This document shows, in pieces, positions 45,491 to 57,671 of a stretch of DNA of 64,000 nucleotides (its first letter is position 1; each line of letters begins with the position of its first letter). Source of the DNA: Zygaena filipendulae (Eukaryota; Arthropoda; Insecta; Lepidoptera; Zygaenidae); NCBI GenBank assembly GCA_907165275.2, contig OU015670.1, positions 6,227,501 through 6,291,500 of the forward strand. Reading direction: 5' to 3'. The notes beneath the pieces were generated by a model. It did no database searches and had not been told where the DNA came from. It saw only the letters and a program-made list of their open reading frames with translations. The position numbers and the translations under genes were made by a program.

Positions 45491-46264
45491 TAGTGATATT
45501 TTATATATTTATTGCTTTTTTTGTAATAAAATACGGAAATTCTTTCATAAAATAAACCATATACTTGAGCATTCTGTTTTTATTTTATAATACTAATTTT
45601 GCCCATAGATCCGGTGGCCTTGAGAGTACTATGGGGGAAATCTAATTATTATTTAGCAAGTGTCGATTTTAAAGATAGTTACAAAATTCGTCAAATGTAA
45701 CAAATGGTATCGTGTTAAGAACTTTCGTTTAGGTAATTCATGCTAGTTTATGCTTGCTTGTGGGATACTGTACAGTACAGAGTCTACTATTTTTTGAGGT
45801 CGGTTAAAAAATTTAAATCAACATGTCTATGTTGATTTTAACGCTACTATCTAAATATGAATACAATTTTAATTCCAGGCACAGGAATTTCCTTTTGTTT
45901 TTTTTTTTCATTCTGTTTTGTCATGTTTCCGTACGCCTATAAGTGTGAAGCAGCAAATAGTGAATGCACGTAATGGTTATGAACTCTTTGAGTGAATGTA
46001 GCCTTTCGGTCGATGCTTTGTTTATTAACTTGTTTCTAGGGAGAGACGAGACGATTTATCGTCTGGTAAAAATAAATGTTACTTTATAGTTACCGTAGAT
46101 TGCGAATGTCACGAAATCAGTGAAAGTGTGATTATAATGTTTGTACCTAGAGCCAGGCGTCCCACACGCAGTAGGAAGCGATGGCAACGACCACACGACG
46201 CATTGTTAAAACGGCTGAGGTTGTGTATGTAGGTACCTATTTTATTTCGATCATAACAGCATAA

Positions 46265-46432
46265 ATTTTTTTTCTGTCTGTCTGTTTGTTCCGGCTAATC
46301 TCTGAAACAGCTGGACCGATTTTGACGGAACTTTCACTCGCAGATAGAGTAACGTAGGCTTCTTTTTATCCCGGAATTCTCGCGAGAACTCCGAAATTAA
46401 CGCGGATGAAACCGCGGAAAACAGCTAGTGGT
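46265..46432 (-). repeat. Lepidopteran CCCGCGG element
   Basis: GTCTGTTTGTTCCGGCTAAT, then ATCCCGGAATTCTCGCGAG and GCGGAAAACAGCTAGT. Confidence 0.75.
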
Positions 46433-46927
46433 GAATAAAATATAGGTACTCCACTAGGAACAGTGATTCGATACCATGTAGGTAGGTATAAAATATTCGT
46501 CCCATCCCTTGTGCAGATTGACGTTTTGTTTTGTCATATTGATCCCGACTACTGCGCAAACTCGATCAACTATATTCCAGCAGGCGTTCAGTTAACTCGC
46601 ACATAACGGAACTCGCTGTGCAGAGAAGATTTTTGACGAATTGTACACTTTATAAACATAAAATAGTGCCAAACCGAAATTATAACAAAATATTGGCATA
46701 TAATAAACAAAAAAAAATAACATTAAAAATGTTAGCCGCAAACGCGCCGTAATTTTTCAATCCGCTCAGGATATTTTTTTCCGGAAGCAACCGGAGACAA
46801 GAAGTCACAGGAAGGATAAATTTATTGTTAATTTAAGGAAAAATTATTATTTTTTTTTAAATATAAAAAGGGGTTTTGCAAATTACAAAAACGGCTCCGA
46901 CAAGAGTTTTCGAGTTTAAAAAACAAA

Positions 46928-47081
46928 TGCATTATACGGCGTTTGCCGTTTTTGCTCAAAATAGAGGCGTGAAATTAGAATCTACAGAGTCTGAGGACGT
47001 GTTTAAAAGCAACGGTACCCTCCCCGCCCCCCCGGATATTTTGGAGTCATGTCATTGCCGAGAGAGTTCAGTTTTAACCAA
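46928..47081 (+). CDS. Possible isolated coding exon
   Basis: ATG at 46928 opens MHYTAFAVFAQNRGVKLEST and runs to a good donor, ACCAA|GTAAGT. Composition is less AT-rich than its surroundings and a TATAAAAAG lies at about 46863. It ends in phase 2, so it cannot join 57567 (phase 0) directly. It may be a 5' exon of the transporter with a further unseen exon, or chance. Confidence 0.25.
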
Positions 47082-47567
47082 GTAAGTTCTTGCAAACTTA
47101 TATATTTTTTACTTATAAGTAGTAGTTCCCTCTTTCTTATACATCTGCCTAGCTAGCCTATTTACCAGCGGCGAAGGGTGAAATATTGAGAGAGGGAAGC
47201 CAAAAATCTACTTTAATTTCAACTTATTAAACTATTAACTGTTCCCCGCGGTTTCACTTGCGATAGGTTCAGGAGTTCCCGCTGGAATTCCGGTATAAAA
47301 AGTCCTTCCCTGTATCCCTGACAACGTTCTCAATTACGGAGAGAGATGTTGCGTCTGAAGGGAAGCCGGTGGGAATCGGCTTCTATGGTACCTTCGCCAC
47401 TGCTATTTACTTATCTTAAATTAAACATAGATACATAGTACATAGTACATCAAATAGAAGGAACCTTGAAAGAACAACAGCTAGCAACTACTTTCCTACT
47501 TTTTTCTATAGTGAAGGCCGCCCGTCCTTTACCTAGTACCTATTCTAGGGCAATTTTTATAATAGTA

Positions 47568-47756
47568 CTAGCTGTCCCCCGCGATTTCATCCGCGGTAAT
47601 TTCGGAGTTCCCGCGGGAATTCCGGGATAAAAACTATCCTATCTTTTAAGTTGGACCAAATACAACATAATGACCTAATTTCATCATGATCGATTCAGTA
47701 GTTTCGGAGTCCATCGCGGACAAACAACGTGACACGTGATTTATATATATTAGATT
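47568..47756 (+). repeat. Lepidopteran CCCGCGG element, complete copy
   Basis: ACTAGCTGTCCCCCGCGAT start, TTCCCGCGGGAATTCCGGGA, and end ACGTGATTTATATATATTAG. Confidence 0.85.
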
Positions 47757-47867
47757 TTTCTAACCATAATAAGTATAGCTACATATAAAAGCAAAATACC
47801 AAAATAGGATCGTCGATAGAATCTATTATCTACAGTAATTAAATAATATACTGGTACACTTAATCCT

Positions 47868-48078
47868 TACTAATACTATAAATGCGAAACTGAGTTTGCT
47901 TGTTTGTTGGTTTGTTTGTTTGTTACGCTTTCACGCCTTAACGGCTCAACCGACCATCATGTAATTTTGCATGCACGTTGTCAGGAGTACAGAGAAGGAC
48001 ATAGGGTACTTTTTATTCCGAAATTCCAGCGGAAACTCCGAAATTACCGCGGTTGAAACCGAGGGGAACAGCTAGTAA
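47868..48078 (-). repeat. Lepidopteran CCCGCGG element, complete copy
   Basis: TACTAATACTATAAATGCGA at one end, ACCGAGGGGAACAGCTAGT at the other. Confidence 0.85.
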
Positions 48079-48380
48079 CCAATATATCACGAAAACTACT
48101 TGACCTTTAAAACTGGGAGTAGGTGGGCGTCAGACGTCAGCTAAGGTACTTAATCACAGACTTCCTACAAATCACACGAATCACAAAGAAATTCAGAAAT
48201 TCTCTCTGAAACCATGGAGAACAGGCCGGAGAATACCTACATTACAATAGTCGTTATGTCTGTAATTTCAAGTTATTTGAAGAAGAAGAAGAAAGTACAT
48301 TTATTTCAGCACAACACACAATAAAAAGAAACAAACATAAACAGTAGATAATTAATATAAAATATGTAGACATAATAATA

Positions 48381-48417
48381 TTAGAATAGAATAGAATAGA
48401 ATAGAATAGAATAGAAT
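48381..48417 (+). repeat. (GAATA)n microsatellite, 7 units
   Basis: TAGAATAGAATAGAATAGAA run at the end of a retroelement-like fragment that continues to about 48680. Confidence 0.9.
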
Positions 48418-48726
48418 CATTTATTTCACATTATCAATTTCATAGTTATATTACTCATAAAAATGTCAGAGGATAATATGATCGTCAATAATAAAATAAT
48501 AATAATAAAAGTATCATAATAAGAATGTCAATAATTATAAAAATAATAAAAATGTCATTAAGATATCTCTTGCATGCTCTGCCGAAAGGGACACCAACTC
48601 AGCATTAGCTAGGTGCAGGCAGATACACCTAGCGCTGGTTTTCAGTTGGCAGCCCGTTGTCACGCACGGACGGGGGTAACAAAAGAAGAGGCAAAAATAA
48701 TTATACTATCATACTTGTTTTGAATC

Positions 48727-49016
48727 TAATATATAAAATTCTCGTGTCACAATGTTTGTTCCCATACTCCTCCGAAACGGCTTGACCGATTCTCATAAAA
48801 ATTTTTATGCATATTCAGTAGGTCTGAGAATCGGCTACTATCTATTTTTCATCCCGGAATTCCCGCGGGCCGCGGCAATTAATGCGGGGAACAGCTAATC
48901 ACCGTAAACTGTAAGGGGTACAAAGAAGGACGTAGAGTAGCTACCTACTTTTTTCCCGCAACCTCCGCGGGAACTCTGAAATTACTGCGGATGAAATCGC
49001 GGGGGACAGCTAGTAA
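48727..49016 (-). repeat. Two adjacent lepidopteran CCCGCGG elements
   Basis: One copy ends CGGGGAACAGCTAAT near 48899; a second partial copy ends GCGGGGGACAGCTAGT at 49014. Confidence 0.7.
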
Positions 49017-49976
49017 AATATATAAATGTAAATAAACCAACTTAAAATAAAAAAATGTAATAGATAAATTATAGTAAAAATATATAGTAAAAATAGACAT
49101 TAAATAATTATTAGAAAAATAGACATTAACATTTAAAATAAATAAATACTGTAGTTCTCCCTTAATACACTACTTACAATATAATTACCTACTATACAAT
49201 ACTTGGACATAGATAAGCAATAGTGTGTTAACCCACACTGGAGAAATTTTGAGTAAATCGTATTTTAAAAGTAGGAGCGCCATTTTTTGTCAACATTTTT
49301 TATGTTCAATATTTAGTTACATATTTACACAATGTAATAAGGTAAACACATAATTAAAAAACGTTCCCCAAGTCTCAATAAATGCTTCTGAATCAATAAC
49401 TTAATTTTGTGGGTTAACATGTTATTGCTTATCTGCGTCCACTTGTACTACAAGGAAACTAAATTAAGAATAAATGTAATAATAGAATAATTAAATCAAC
49501 AATATATTTGCGTATCACTACTGACCTAAATAATAGTACAGAAAATATATAGCAAATAAAAAAGACTGTCATCGACCACCTCGTCACAATCAAGTTCCAA
49601 ATGCAACAGACGCCAATGTAATAAATCTCCGCCTGAAGACGGTGGGCACATTTACTAAACAAAAAAAAATTAAAATTATATTTTTTTTATTTAAATAATA
49701 CGAAAGTGAAACATTGTACATTATAGTGTCTGAATATATTTGCATGTTAGATAAACAAGCATTACTATTTTTATCAGCCTGTTCGTCTGACTTAATTAAT
49801 CTTCTGATATCTGAACGGATTTTAAAATTTGCTAGAAAGTTTGTATCTATCGGCCAAACGGATTTGGATGGAATTTGGCATGCACGTTGCAGATAATAAT
49901 TAAGATTAGTTCCAAGCAAGAAGACAAGTTACACAGATTTTCATCGCTACATTTCCACTATTGGATTGTAATGTAT

Positions 49977-50178
49977 ACTAGCTGTGCTCCGCGGTTTCAC
50001 CCGCGGTAATTTCGGAGTTCCCGCGGGAATTCCGGGATAAAAAGTACCCTATGTCCTTTTCTGTGCCCCTGACAACGTGCATGTCAAATTTCATCCAAAT
50101 CCGTTCAGCCGTTTTTGCGTGATTGAGTAACAAACATCCAAACATCCACACTTTCACATAATAGGTATTAGTAGGATA
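49977..50178 (+). repeat. Best-preserved lepidopteran CCCGCGG element
   Basis: Full order seen here: ACTAGCTGTGCTCCGCGG, CACCCGCGGTAATTTCGGAG, TTCCCGCGGGAATTCCGGGA, AAAGTACCCTATGTCC, CCAAATCCGTTCAGCCG, AACAAACATCCA, TATTAGTAGGAT. Probably a LINE 3' end or related SINE; no coding capacity. Confidence 0.85.
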
Positions 50179-52079
50179 TTTGTTTATGATTTTGCATCCT
50201 AAACTTTAGAAAAGAAAAGAACGTTGTTAATGTCAACGGGACTATATAATCAAAGTGTTAACGTAAAAAAAAGTTCATTGATACTTATCTATCTTTTAAA
50301 GGTAATCTAACTTTTATCAGCTCCGGTAGCCCCCTACATGACTTTCAATTGACCTAGATAAGGTTCACAGCAAATGTATACCTAGCCGGGTCGCTTATAC
50401 CCACAATATAAGGTGCATTGCGTAATTTTGCTTTCAGAGAAATTACACCTACGCTTCCTAGAACGTAACGGTGTTACGGCAGTTCGACAAAATGTTCCTA
50501 TTAGTGGGGAAATTCATCGAGAAAATGCTACGTATAGGTGAAGTTACTTCGGTTTTACGCTCCAAAGATTATTCAAGAGTCTATAATAATTAGTGATCGG
50601 TGTAGGTAGAGTGATTTTATGTACTTAGTAAGTACATGATAATTTGTCTATGATATCTTAATATAGACATTCCTTTTTCCGGAATATAATTAAAATGTAC
50701 CTGCCTACCTAAAGTTCTGAAATTTAAAATAATACCGTTCCGTTAATGTGGTCTTGTCATGCATGCGTAGGTATATAATATTCGCTCGCACGCTACATGT
50801 CTATACCTATCTTCATAAAACTAGAATCATATTAATTACAATTTAAATATTTTTGAAATCTCAGAGGCGTATTCATATTAACATATGGCGTGGTAATTGG
50901 TACTTACATTAATTTTCCGGAATTACTCTACCCAAAGATATGGAAAGAGAATAGATAGACAATACGCTCGGCCGCTAAGCTTTCCCCTTGAACCACGCAG
51001 CGGTCAAATGATCTCATGCTAACAAAATGCCGTTAGCTAGCAGAGACTTTTGTCTATAGATATCTACCACTTGGCGGAAAGCGATGTCATTGGCTATTTG
51101 AAATGTACTTTGTGGTGACTGGTATTTGATTGCGTCGCAACGATGTGATTGGTTTTTATTTTGATCATTCCGCCCGCAAAAATTGGCTGACGTGGATTAC
51201 ATAGTAAGTTTGTATTGTTTGTCTATTCTCTTATAATGTCTTTGGTTGGAACGATAAATCCCTTGATCGTTAAATGTACTGTCTACTCACTACTGCAGTG
51301 GGCACAAATTAAGTGCATGAATGTTATAACGAATTAAATAAAATCAAATTAAAGTCCGTCGAGGCGTATGAGCCATGACTCATCACGATTTCCAAGAATT
51401 GTGGATTCATTCTAACTTTTACTTAATAGTAACTAGTTAATACTAGCTGTTTAATGTCCCCATAGTTGTGTAATGGGGTCGCTGTGAATACCTTACCTTC
51501 TTGTCTAGACATGAACCATGCGATACCAGTCTGACTATGAAATATCACTTGAGACTAGGAAATACAATGTAGGTATGCCTTACGTATACAACGTGTTAAT
51601 GAATTAACTGAAAACTAGAAAGTAGCTTGCTCAGAATCGACTAACGAATCGATCACACTATGTTTTAATATAGGTTATAATTTTTTATTTTTACCAGCCC
51701 ATGTCTAAATTATCTAAGTATAACACAATATTAGGCGCGAACGCCGCCCGCAGCATAAATATTCGAAGCGGTAGGCGCGGGCGTAGCGCTTGGAATTTCG
51801 TAGATAGGTCACCTCCAAACTAATGTTGGATAACTTTCAAAGTATAAATTTTTTCGACATAAAATATATTTTAATCATATTATTGTTTATTTTTTTAAAT
51901 GGTGTGTATCAGGTTTTCAGTTAATTCATTAACACGTTGTATTAATGAAAATCATAGTCAGCCTTGCAGCTGAGCAAAGACAGTTGCAAAGCTCGGTACT
52001 CACCAGCATAAACTGCTTCTAATACCTACTGCGTGTTGTGCTGAAAAATGTATTTTATTTCTTTCTTTCTTTTCTTTAT

Positions 52080-52290
52080 ACAAACCGTAGCAGTTCCCCG
52101 CAGTTTCATTATCGTAAATTTCGGAGTTCTCGAGGGAATTAACCCTCGGGATAAAAATACCCTATGTTCTTTTCTGTACCCCTGAAAACGCGTGTACCTA
52201 TGCAAAATTTCACGATGATCGGTTGAACCGTCAAAGCGTGAAAGCATAACAGACAGATAGAGTTACTTTCCCATTCATAATATTAATAGT
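52080..52290 (+). repeat. Diverged lepidopteran CCCGCGG element
   Basis: AGCAGTTCCCCGCAGTTTCA then GGGATAAAAATACCCTATGT and ATTCATAATATTAATAGTA. Confidence 0.7.
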
Positions 52291-53975
52291 AAGGACGTTA
52301 TACTAGTCGTAAAACAAAAGCTAGTGTGTTATAACGCATAATAACTCGCGAGTGTTTTAACAGCTGCTTTATATATTATCTAAAACCAGTGAGTTTAGAT
52401 GTTTTTTATGAAAGACTGTGTTGAAAAATTAATTCTTTGTGGGCGTGAACAATCACAGTGCCAGATTGATAAGAGTAAAGTTCCCGTAGTGACGAAGGAT
52501 AAATAATTCAACGAAAGCCCAAGCACAGATAATACGTATCTATATTATATAATACTATACTGTGCGAGCAATAAGGAATGAGGACAAAGCCTTTGCCCTG
52601 GCGCGGGCAGTAAAGATTTTATTGATCGAACTTTTCAGTTAGGTAGGTAAGATCCGTACCCGATGGTGCCTGTCTATGCCGTTTGTAAAACCGACTTCTA
52701 ATTTAGCTTTAGTATTTGAATCATAATTATGAACCATGGATTGATAATATTCAATCCGAAAATGATTTTCATTCGGATAGCGAAGTACCGACAGGCACAG
52801 CGCATATTTAACATTTTGCAAAATGAGAATCTATAGGTCAATTCTGTACATTGAATAAGTATATATTCAAAATTAATATTGGAGGATGAATAGTGATCGA
52901 TACTGATGCCAAAAATGCAATCAGTAAATTTTTTCTCTGTCTATCTGTCTGTCTGTCTGTATACGAATATGGGTCAAAAACTACTGCAGGGATTTTAACC
53001 AAACTTGGTAGGATTGTAGTCCATACTCTTGGGCAGGTTATAGGCTATATAATATAACGCTAAGACACATAGGAGCTGAGCAGTGACGATAAATTTGAAG
53101 CAAGTCGGATGAAATTGCGCTTTCGAGCTCTTATCCTCGCATACGTTGATCATACACCAAAAGTATGTATTACCTCAGAGTAATAAATATACTACGTACT
53201 AAGATGATGGAATAATGAATGATGGATATCACGGAATTCCCGCGGGATCTCCGACATTAACGCGGCTGAAACCGCGGGGCACAGCTAATATTATAATATT
53301 ATCTGTGACCTAAGTAATGAAAGGTTTTATCACATGTGTCTCGGGATTCCCTTTTGGTTTTCGTGTTGTGTAAAAGTATCGCAATTTTAATTCAGGACAT
53401 TAAACAGCTATATGTCAAGTCAAGATTTATTCAAACGCTTTTAGTTGTATTATGTAGTTATGTAGGTATCTAGACCTACTACACAATGCACATTCAGACA
53501 AATCTACAAAAAGATATGTCTAATAAATTTTCCAAATGAATTCTAAGCAGCATTTAACAAAATCCACCTATTTTTAATAAGCTTCACTTTTAACTAAAAC
53601 AAACGATGTAATAAAATCGTAGAAGTCAATTTTAACCTACTCCTTATTGTCTTATCGAAATGAAACTGTACATTATGAATGTGCAGCACAGAGTACTTTT
53701 TTTAATATCTGCAGTTATGACAATGCGATATTATCATGAAATGGAGATGTGATGATGGGCTCTTCTGGCTCGGAAGATCGCCATTCGCCATGGGAACTAT
53801 CTTTAATTAAACGATGCAACCAGGTCCTGGCCTAGATGATTACGATTAAGAGTAAACTCTTAAAGCGTATGTTTAGTTTTTTAAACTGCAATGTTGGAAT
53901 TATTTAATACTAGCTGTTCCCCGCTGTTTCACCCGCGTTAATTTTGGAAATCCCGAGGGAATTCCAGGTTAAATA

Positions 53976-54746
53976 CAGTGAAACCTGGTTAAGTGAGACA
54001 TCAAGGGACCTGCAATGTCGTTTCACTTATAGAGGTATTCCACTTACCAAGTGTCTCAGATATACAGGTATAAATAAATATCTGTCTCATTTACAGAGGG
54101 TTCCATTAATAGAGGTGAGAATACAGGTTATTTCAGTTATACAGGTGCGATCATTAAATAAAATAACGTGTTATGTATGTGTTTTTCACGTAATGATAAC
54201 GATTGTAGCTTTCGTTTTGACATTTTTCAAATAAACATCTGTATGATAGTAAAGCGAAACTAAAACTGAAGGTAATTGAAGCTCAAAATTTACTTACGTA
54301 CTTGGAATTACGTGTGGAATTTGTGGGTAGAATAAGAATGAGTAAACAAACAATGTTATCTATGATGATAAATCGAAAGAACAAATCCCAGATATAGAGG
54401 TTTACCTCGTCCCACTAACAGAGGTAATTCAGTGTCAAAGTGTTGGGACCTCAGCATGAGTTCCAGTTATGGAGGTTTCTCACTTATCCAGTGGAGCTAG
54501 GATGCGCAACATGATAAAATTTTATCGAGCCATTTTGTCGATCCTCGTCGACATAATATATCGTTTTGTCTACCAGTGGTAAAAAATGTTTAACCGAATC
54601 TAGTCTTTACTCAATACCCCACTACTGCACTTTTTTGCTTGGACGCCCACAAATATTTGTCGTGTCGACAATTTTATCTTTCGTTCGATAAACATATCAT
54701 GTTGCGCATCCTAGCTCCGCAGGTCCCACTTAACCAAGTTTCACTG
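53976..54746 (+). mobile_element. pogo/Tigger-like non-autonomous DNA transposon
   Basis: Ends CAGTGAAACCTGGTTAAGTG and inverted CAGTGAAACTTGGTTAAGTG, TA on both sides. Internal repeats of TTATAGAGGT/TACAGGT type. No transposase. Confidence 0.88.
54493..54718 (+). mobile_element. MITE nested inside the pogo/Tigger-like element
   Basis: GGAGCTAGGATGCGCAACAT at the left is repeated exactly inverted at the right (24-base ends). CAG lies close to both sides. Confidence 0.8.
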
Positions 54747-56278
54747 TAGTATCCTATGTCCTTTTCTGTACCCCTGGTAACATGTAAACATTTCATGATC
54801 ATCGGTTGATAACAGACAGACAGACAGACAAAGTTACTTTCGCATTTATTTTTGTTATAATAATTATTATAATAATAACCATATGTAGTATGTTATAATA
54901 TATTATAATATTGATTTCCAATGTACCTATCTCATATCTATACCTTGGACACACAAGTCTATAGTTTCATAGATAGATCAAAGACACTTTGATACTGTTC
55001 GGCCTGAAATCCCCCTTTCTGAGTTACGTTGTATGGTGACTAGAAACTTTGTATTTTAGTAGGTTTTCGTATCCACTCAAAGAGTTGTTCTGTCCCCAGC
55101 GGGAAATGAACTCTCAACATCTGGCAAGCACGTCGTGTATCGATCGGCTGTCGGTCTATTTAAAGCTTCACGTTAGGTGACTGTCTCTGGTACAGATAGC
55201 ATCAAAAATAATATTGTTAAAATAATCTATCTAATATAATAAATCATAGGTACATGCAGTGCTAGACTATGGGTAAGAACAACCAATAGGTACTACAGGG
55301 TGTAAAGTTACACCAGGGGCCGTATTTTTGAATCGCTCGAACTACTTTCACAGACGGAATCGCGAATTCACATGCGAATGCTCATACATTTTTAAAGCAT
55401 TCACACGTGAATCTTGCAATTCCGTGTGCAAAATTTTATTCAAGTGATTCAAAAATACGACCCCAGGAACGTATTGAATGAAGGAAAGAGTTTTGTTGAA
55501 TAATTCACGAAAACAGAGCGCGCAAGTTGCCAACGCGCTGACAAATCATATACCCTAACGCAATGATATTATAAATAATCATAGCTAGGGCGTTCAATGC
55601 TTATTTATTTAACAATTAATGCACACAAGGACAGCATAAAAAAAGAAAGAAGGTATAAAAGGAATCATGTACAAGGGTCATGCTTATTCCATGTGGAATT
55701 TCTTCCAGCAGACCGCAACAGGAATAGAGATAAGAATTCTTTCTTCTGTATCGCCAATTCGTCACTGTCACGCCGTCAAATTAAATGTGATGTAAAGGGC
55801 GTATACCCACACTAGTCCAGGTTTTTACTTGAGGTTTTCTCTGGGATTTACGAGTGTTTTTCTAGCATATCTAGCATGAACTATCAAGGGTTTGAATAAG
55901 TCCCTTTTTTCAAATTTAAGCTTATATACTTATTTTTATTAATATATACGTTTAATAGATATAAAAAGAAAAAATATACACACGATGCAATTATTTAAGT
56001 CGATGATAAAATAAGATATACCTACTTACATTAAAAATAAAAACCCAAAAAAACGCAGGTGAACGACTTTTAGGTGTTATATAGTAGTTATGTTACGCAT
56101 TCTGTTTTCATAACTCCGGAAATAATTATCTTATTTATCTATTTATTCAATCCAAAAGTTCCATAACATGCTTAGACAAAATTCTATCTTGTTATATTTA
56201 AAGATACTACATAATATAATGCTGAATAGTCTGAATACACACTCTTTTGTCTCAGTTGAAACAATTCAGCTAATTTAA

Positions 56279-57268
56279 CACTCTCAACGCGTTACGGGAA
56301 GTATTTTGCCGTATTTGAGTTTCGGCCTGTGCGGCAGTGCACTGTCCTTGTTTTACTCTAGGCGCGGGAGTAGTTTTGCTAACTTCCCGTTATCGGAAAA
56401 AAGAGATACCTACATTTCCGACATCCTTACTTCAAATGGATTAATTTTTATAAATAAAAATGTACGGGAAGTATTTTTGCGTAACGCACTGAAATTAACT
56501 TTTTTTCGTCTGGTGCGGCACGGGAACTATTTAGCCGTACACTGCCACCCCGTACCGCGCTGGCGTGCGCGCACACGACGCTTTAGTTTGCCTTAGTGAT
56601 GTGCGCAGTGCAATCGTGTTTTCACCGCGCTACTCGTCACTTTTCAAAATGAAAAAGTCACGTAACTTTGTTAACATTCTTGGAGTCTATAATTCAATCT
56701 GCAATGCAGAAATCTTTTACCGACGCAAATAATAATGAACAAAAAAAGCAAATATCTCGCACTTTAAGCAAAGCCAAAAGTTTAAAAAGTGTCATTCGTG
56801 CTATTAAGATTTAAGAAAAGAATTTAGCAGCCGTGAGACTGACAATATAGTTAGCACTAAGCAGATTACATTGTGTTGATTATGCATGACAATAAATATT
56901 ATTTGAAATTTAAAAAGATGTTTCCTATTTTATGAGCACATCCCATCACTAGCGTTGTATCTTTTCTATGCGGCTCGGGAAGCAATTTCCCGTAAAATTA
57001 TCAATTTTGAAAAATGTCTATAACTATTAAAATATCGCATGGAACCCCGGGCGACTGCAGCTGTATATACACAAGGATATAATCTATTGATTAGATTAAA
57101 AATTTTAGACAACCGAAGGGTTTCCATGTCTTGAAAGACCTTTGAAGTCAGGTCCTGATACGGGAAAATAGAAGCCGTAACGCATAGCGGGTATTATTGA
57201 TACGGGAAATATTTGACTCGTACAGCACTGGAAGTAAGTTTTGTTTTATCGCTACCGCGTTGAGAGTG
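56279..57268 (+). mobile_element. piggyBac-like non-autonomous element
   Basis: Perfect TTAA at 56275-56278 and 57269-57272; ends CACTCTCAACGCG exact inverted. Internal repeats of ACGGGAAGTATTTT type. No transposase ORF. Confidence 0.85.
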
Positions 57269-57566
57269 TTAACGATTGTCGGATATGTTTTTGATATTGA
57301 CTGTACAGTATTGATTTTGCCGTGAACTCTACTGGAGGACACCCGATGATTCACACCGACTCATGGTGACGTGTGTAGGTACTAAGTGCAAAAACTTGTC
57401 TCTCAAGTGTTCTCTAGGGCACATTTTTGACGGAGAATATAACTGGTAGTCTATCTCTTCTAACATCTTCCATTGTTTTCTACCTCTAGCAACTCTTCGC
57501 CAGTTTGGACCCGTCGCGTTGTTTGATTTATATCATCCTCCCATCCTCTCAATGATCCGTTTGCAG

Positions 57567-57671
57567 GAACTGTCAAAGTTTGACAGCCAGCTGCTTGGCT
57601 CGTCAGCCCCGCCGACGACTACTGCCCCTCTCTCATGCTCCATCGACCTACCCACGGATACCATGGCTGAG
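57567..57671 (+). CDS. Transporter exon, N-terminal cytoplasmic region
   Basis: Acceptor TTTGCAG after a C/T-rich tract, donor GAG|GTAAGC, 35 codons: ELSKFDSQLLGSSAPPTTTA then PLSCSIDLPTDTMAE. Could instead be a first exon starting at ATG 57519 or 57552. Confidence 0.6.

Larger units (their letters stand above)
53909..54860 (+). repeat. Lepidopteran CCCGCGG element split by a transposon
   Basis: Left part 53909-53975 (ACTAGCTGTTCCCCGCTG to AATTCCAGGTTAAATA); right part 54747-54860 (TAGTATCCTATGTCCTTTTC onward). Joined they match the usual ATAAAAAGTACCCTATGTCC. Confidence 0.85.

Noticed and set aside
48381..48417. CRISPR-like direct repeats
   Set aside because: Simple 5-base microsatellite in a eukaryotic genome.
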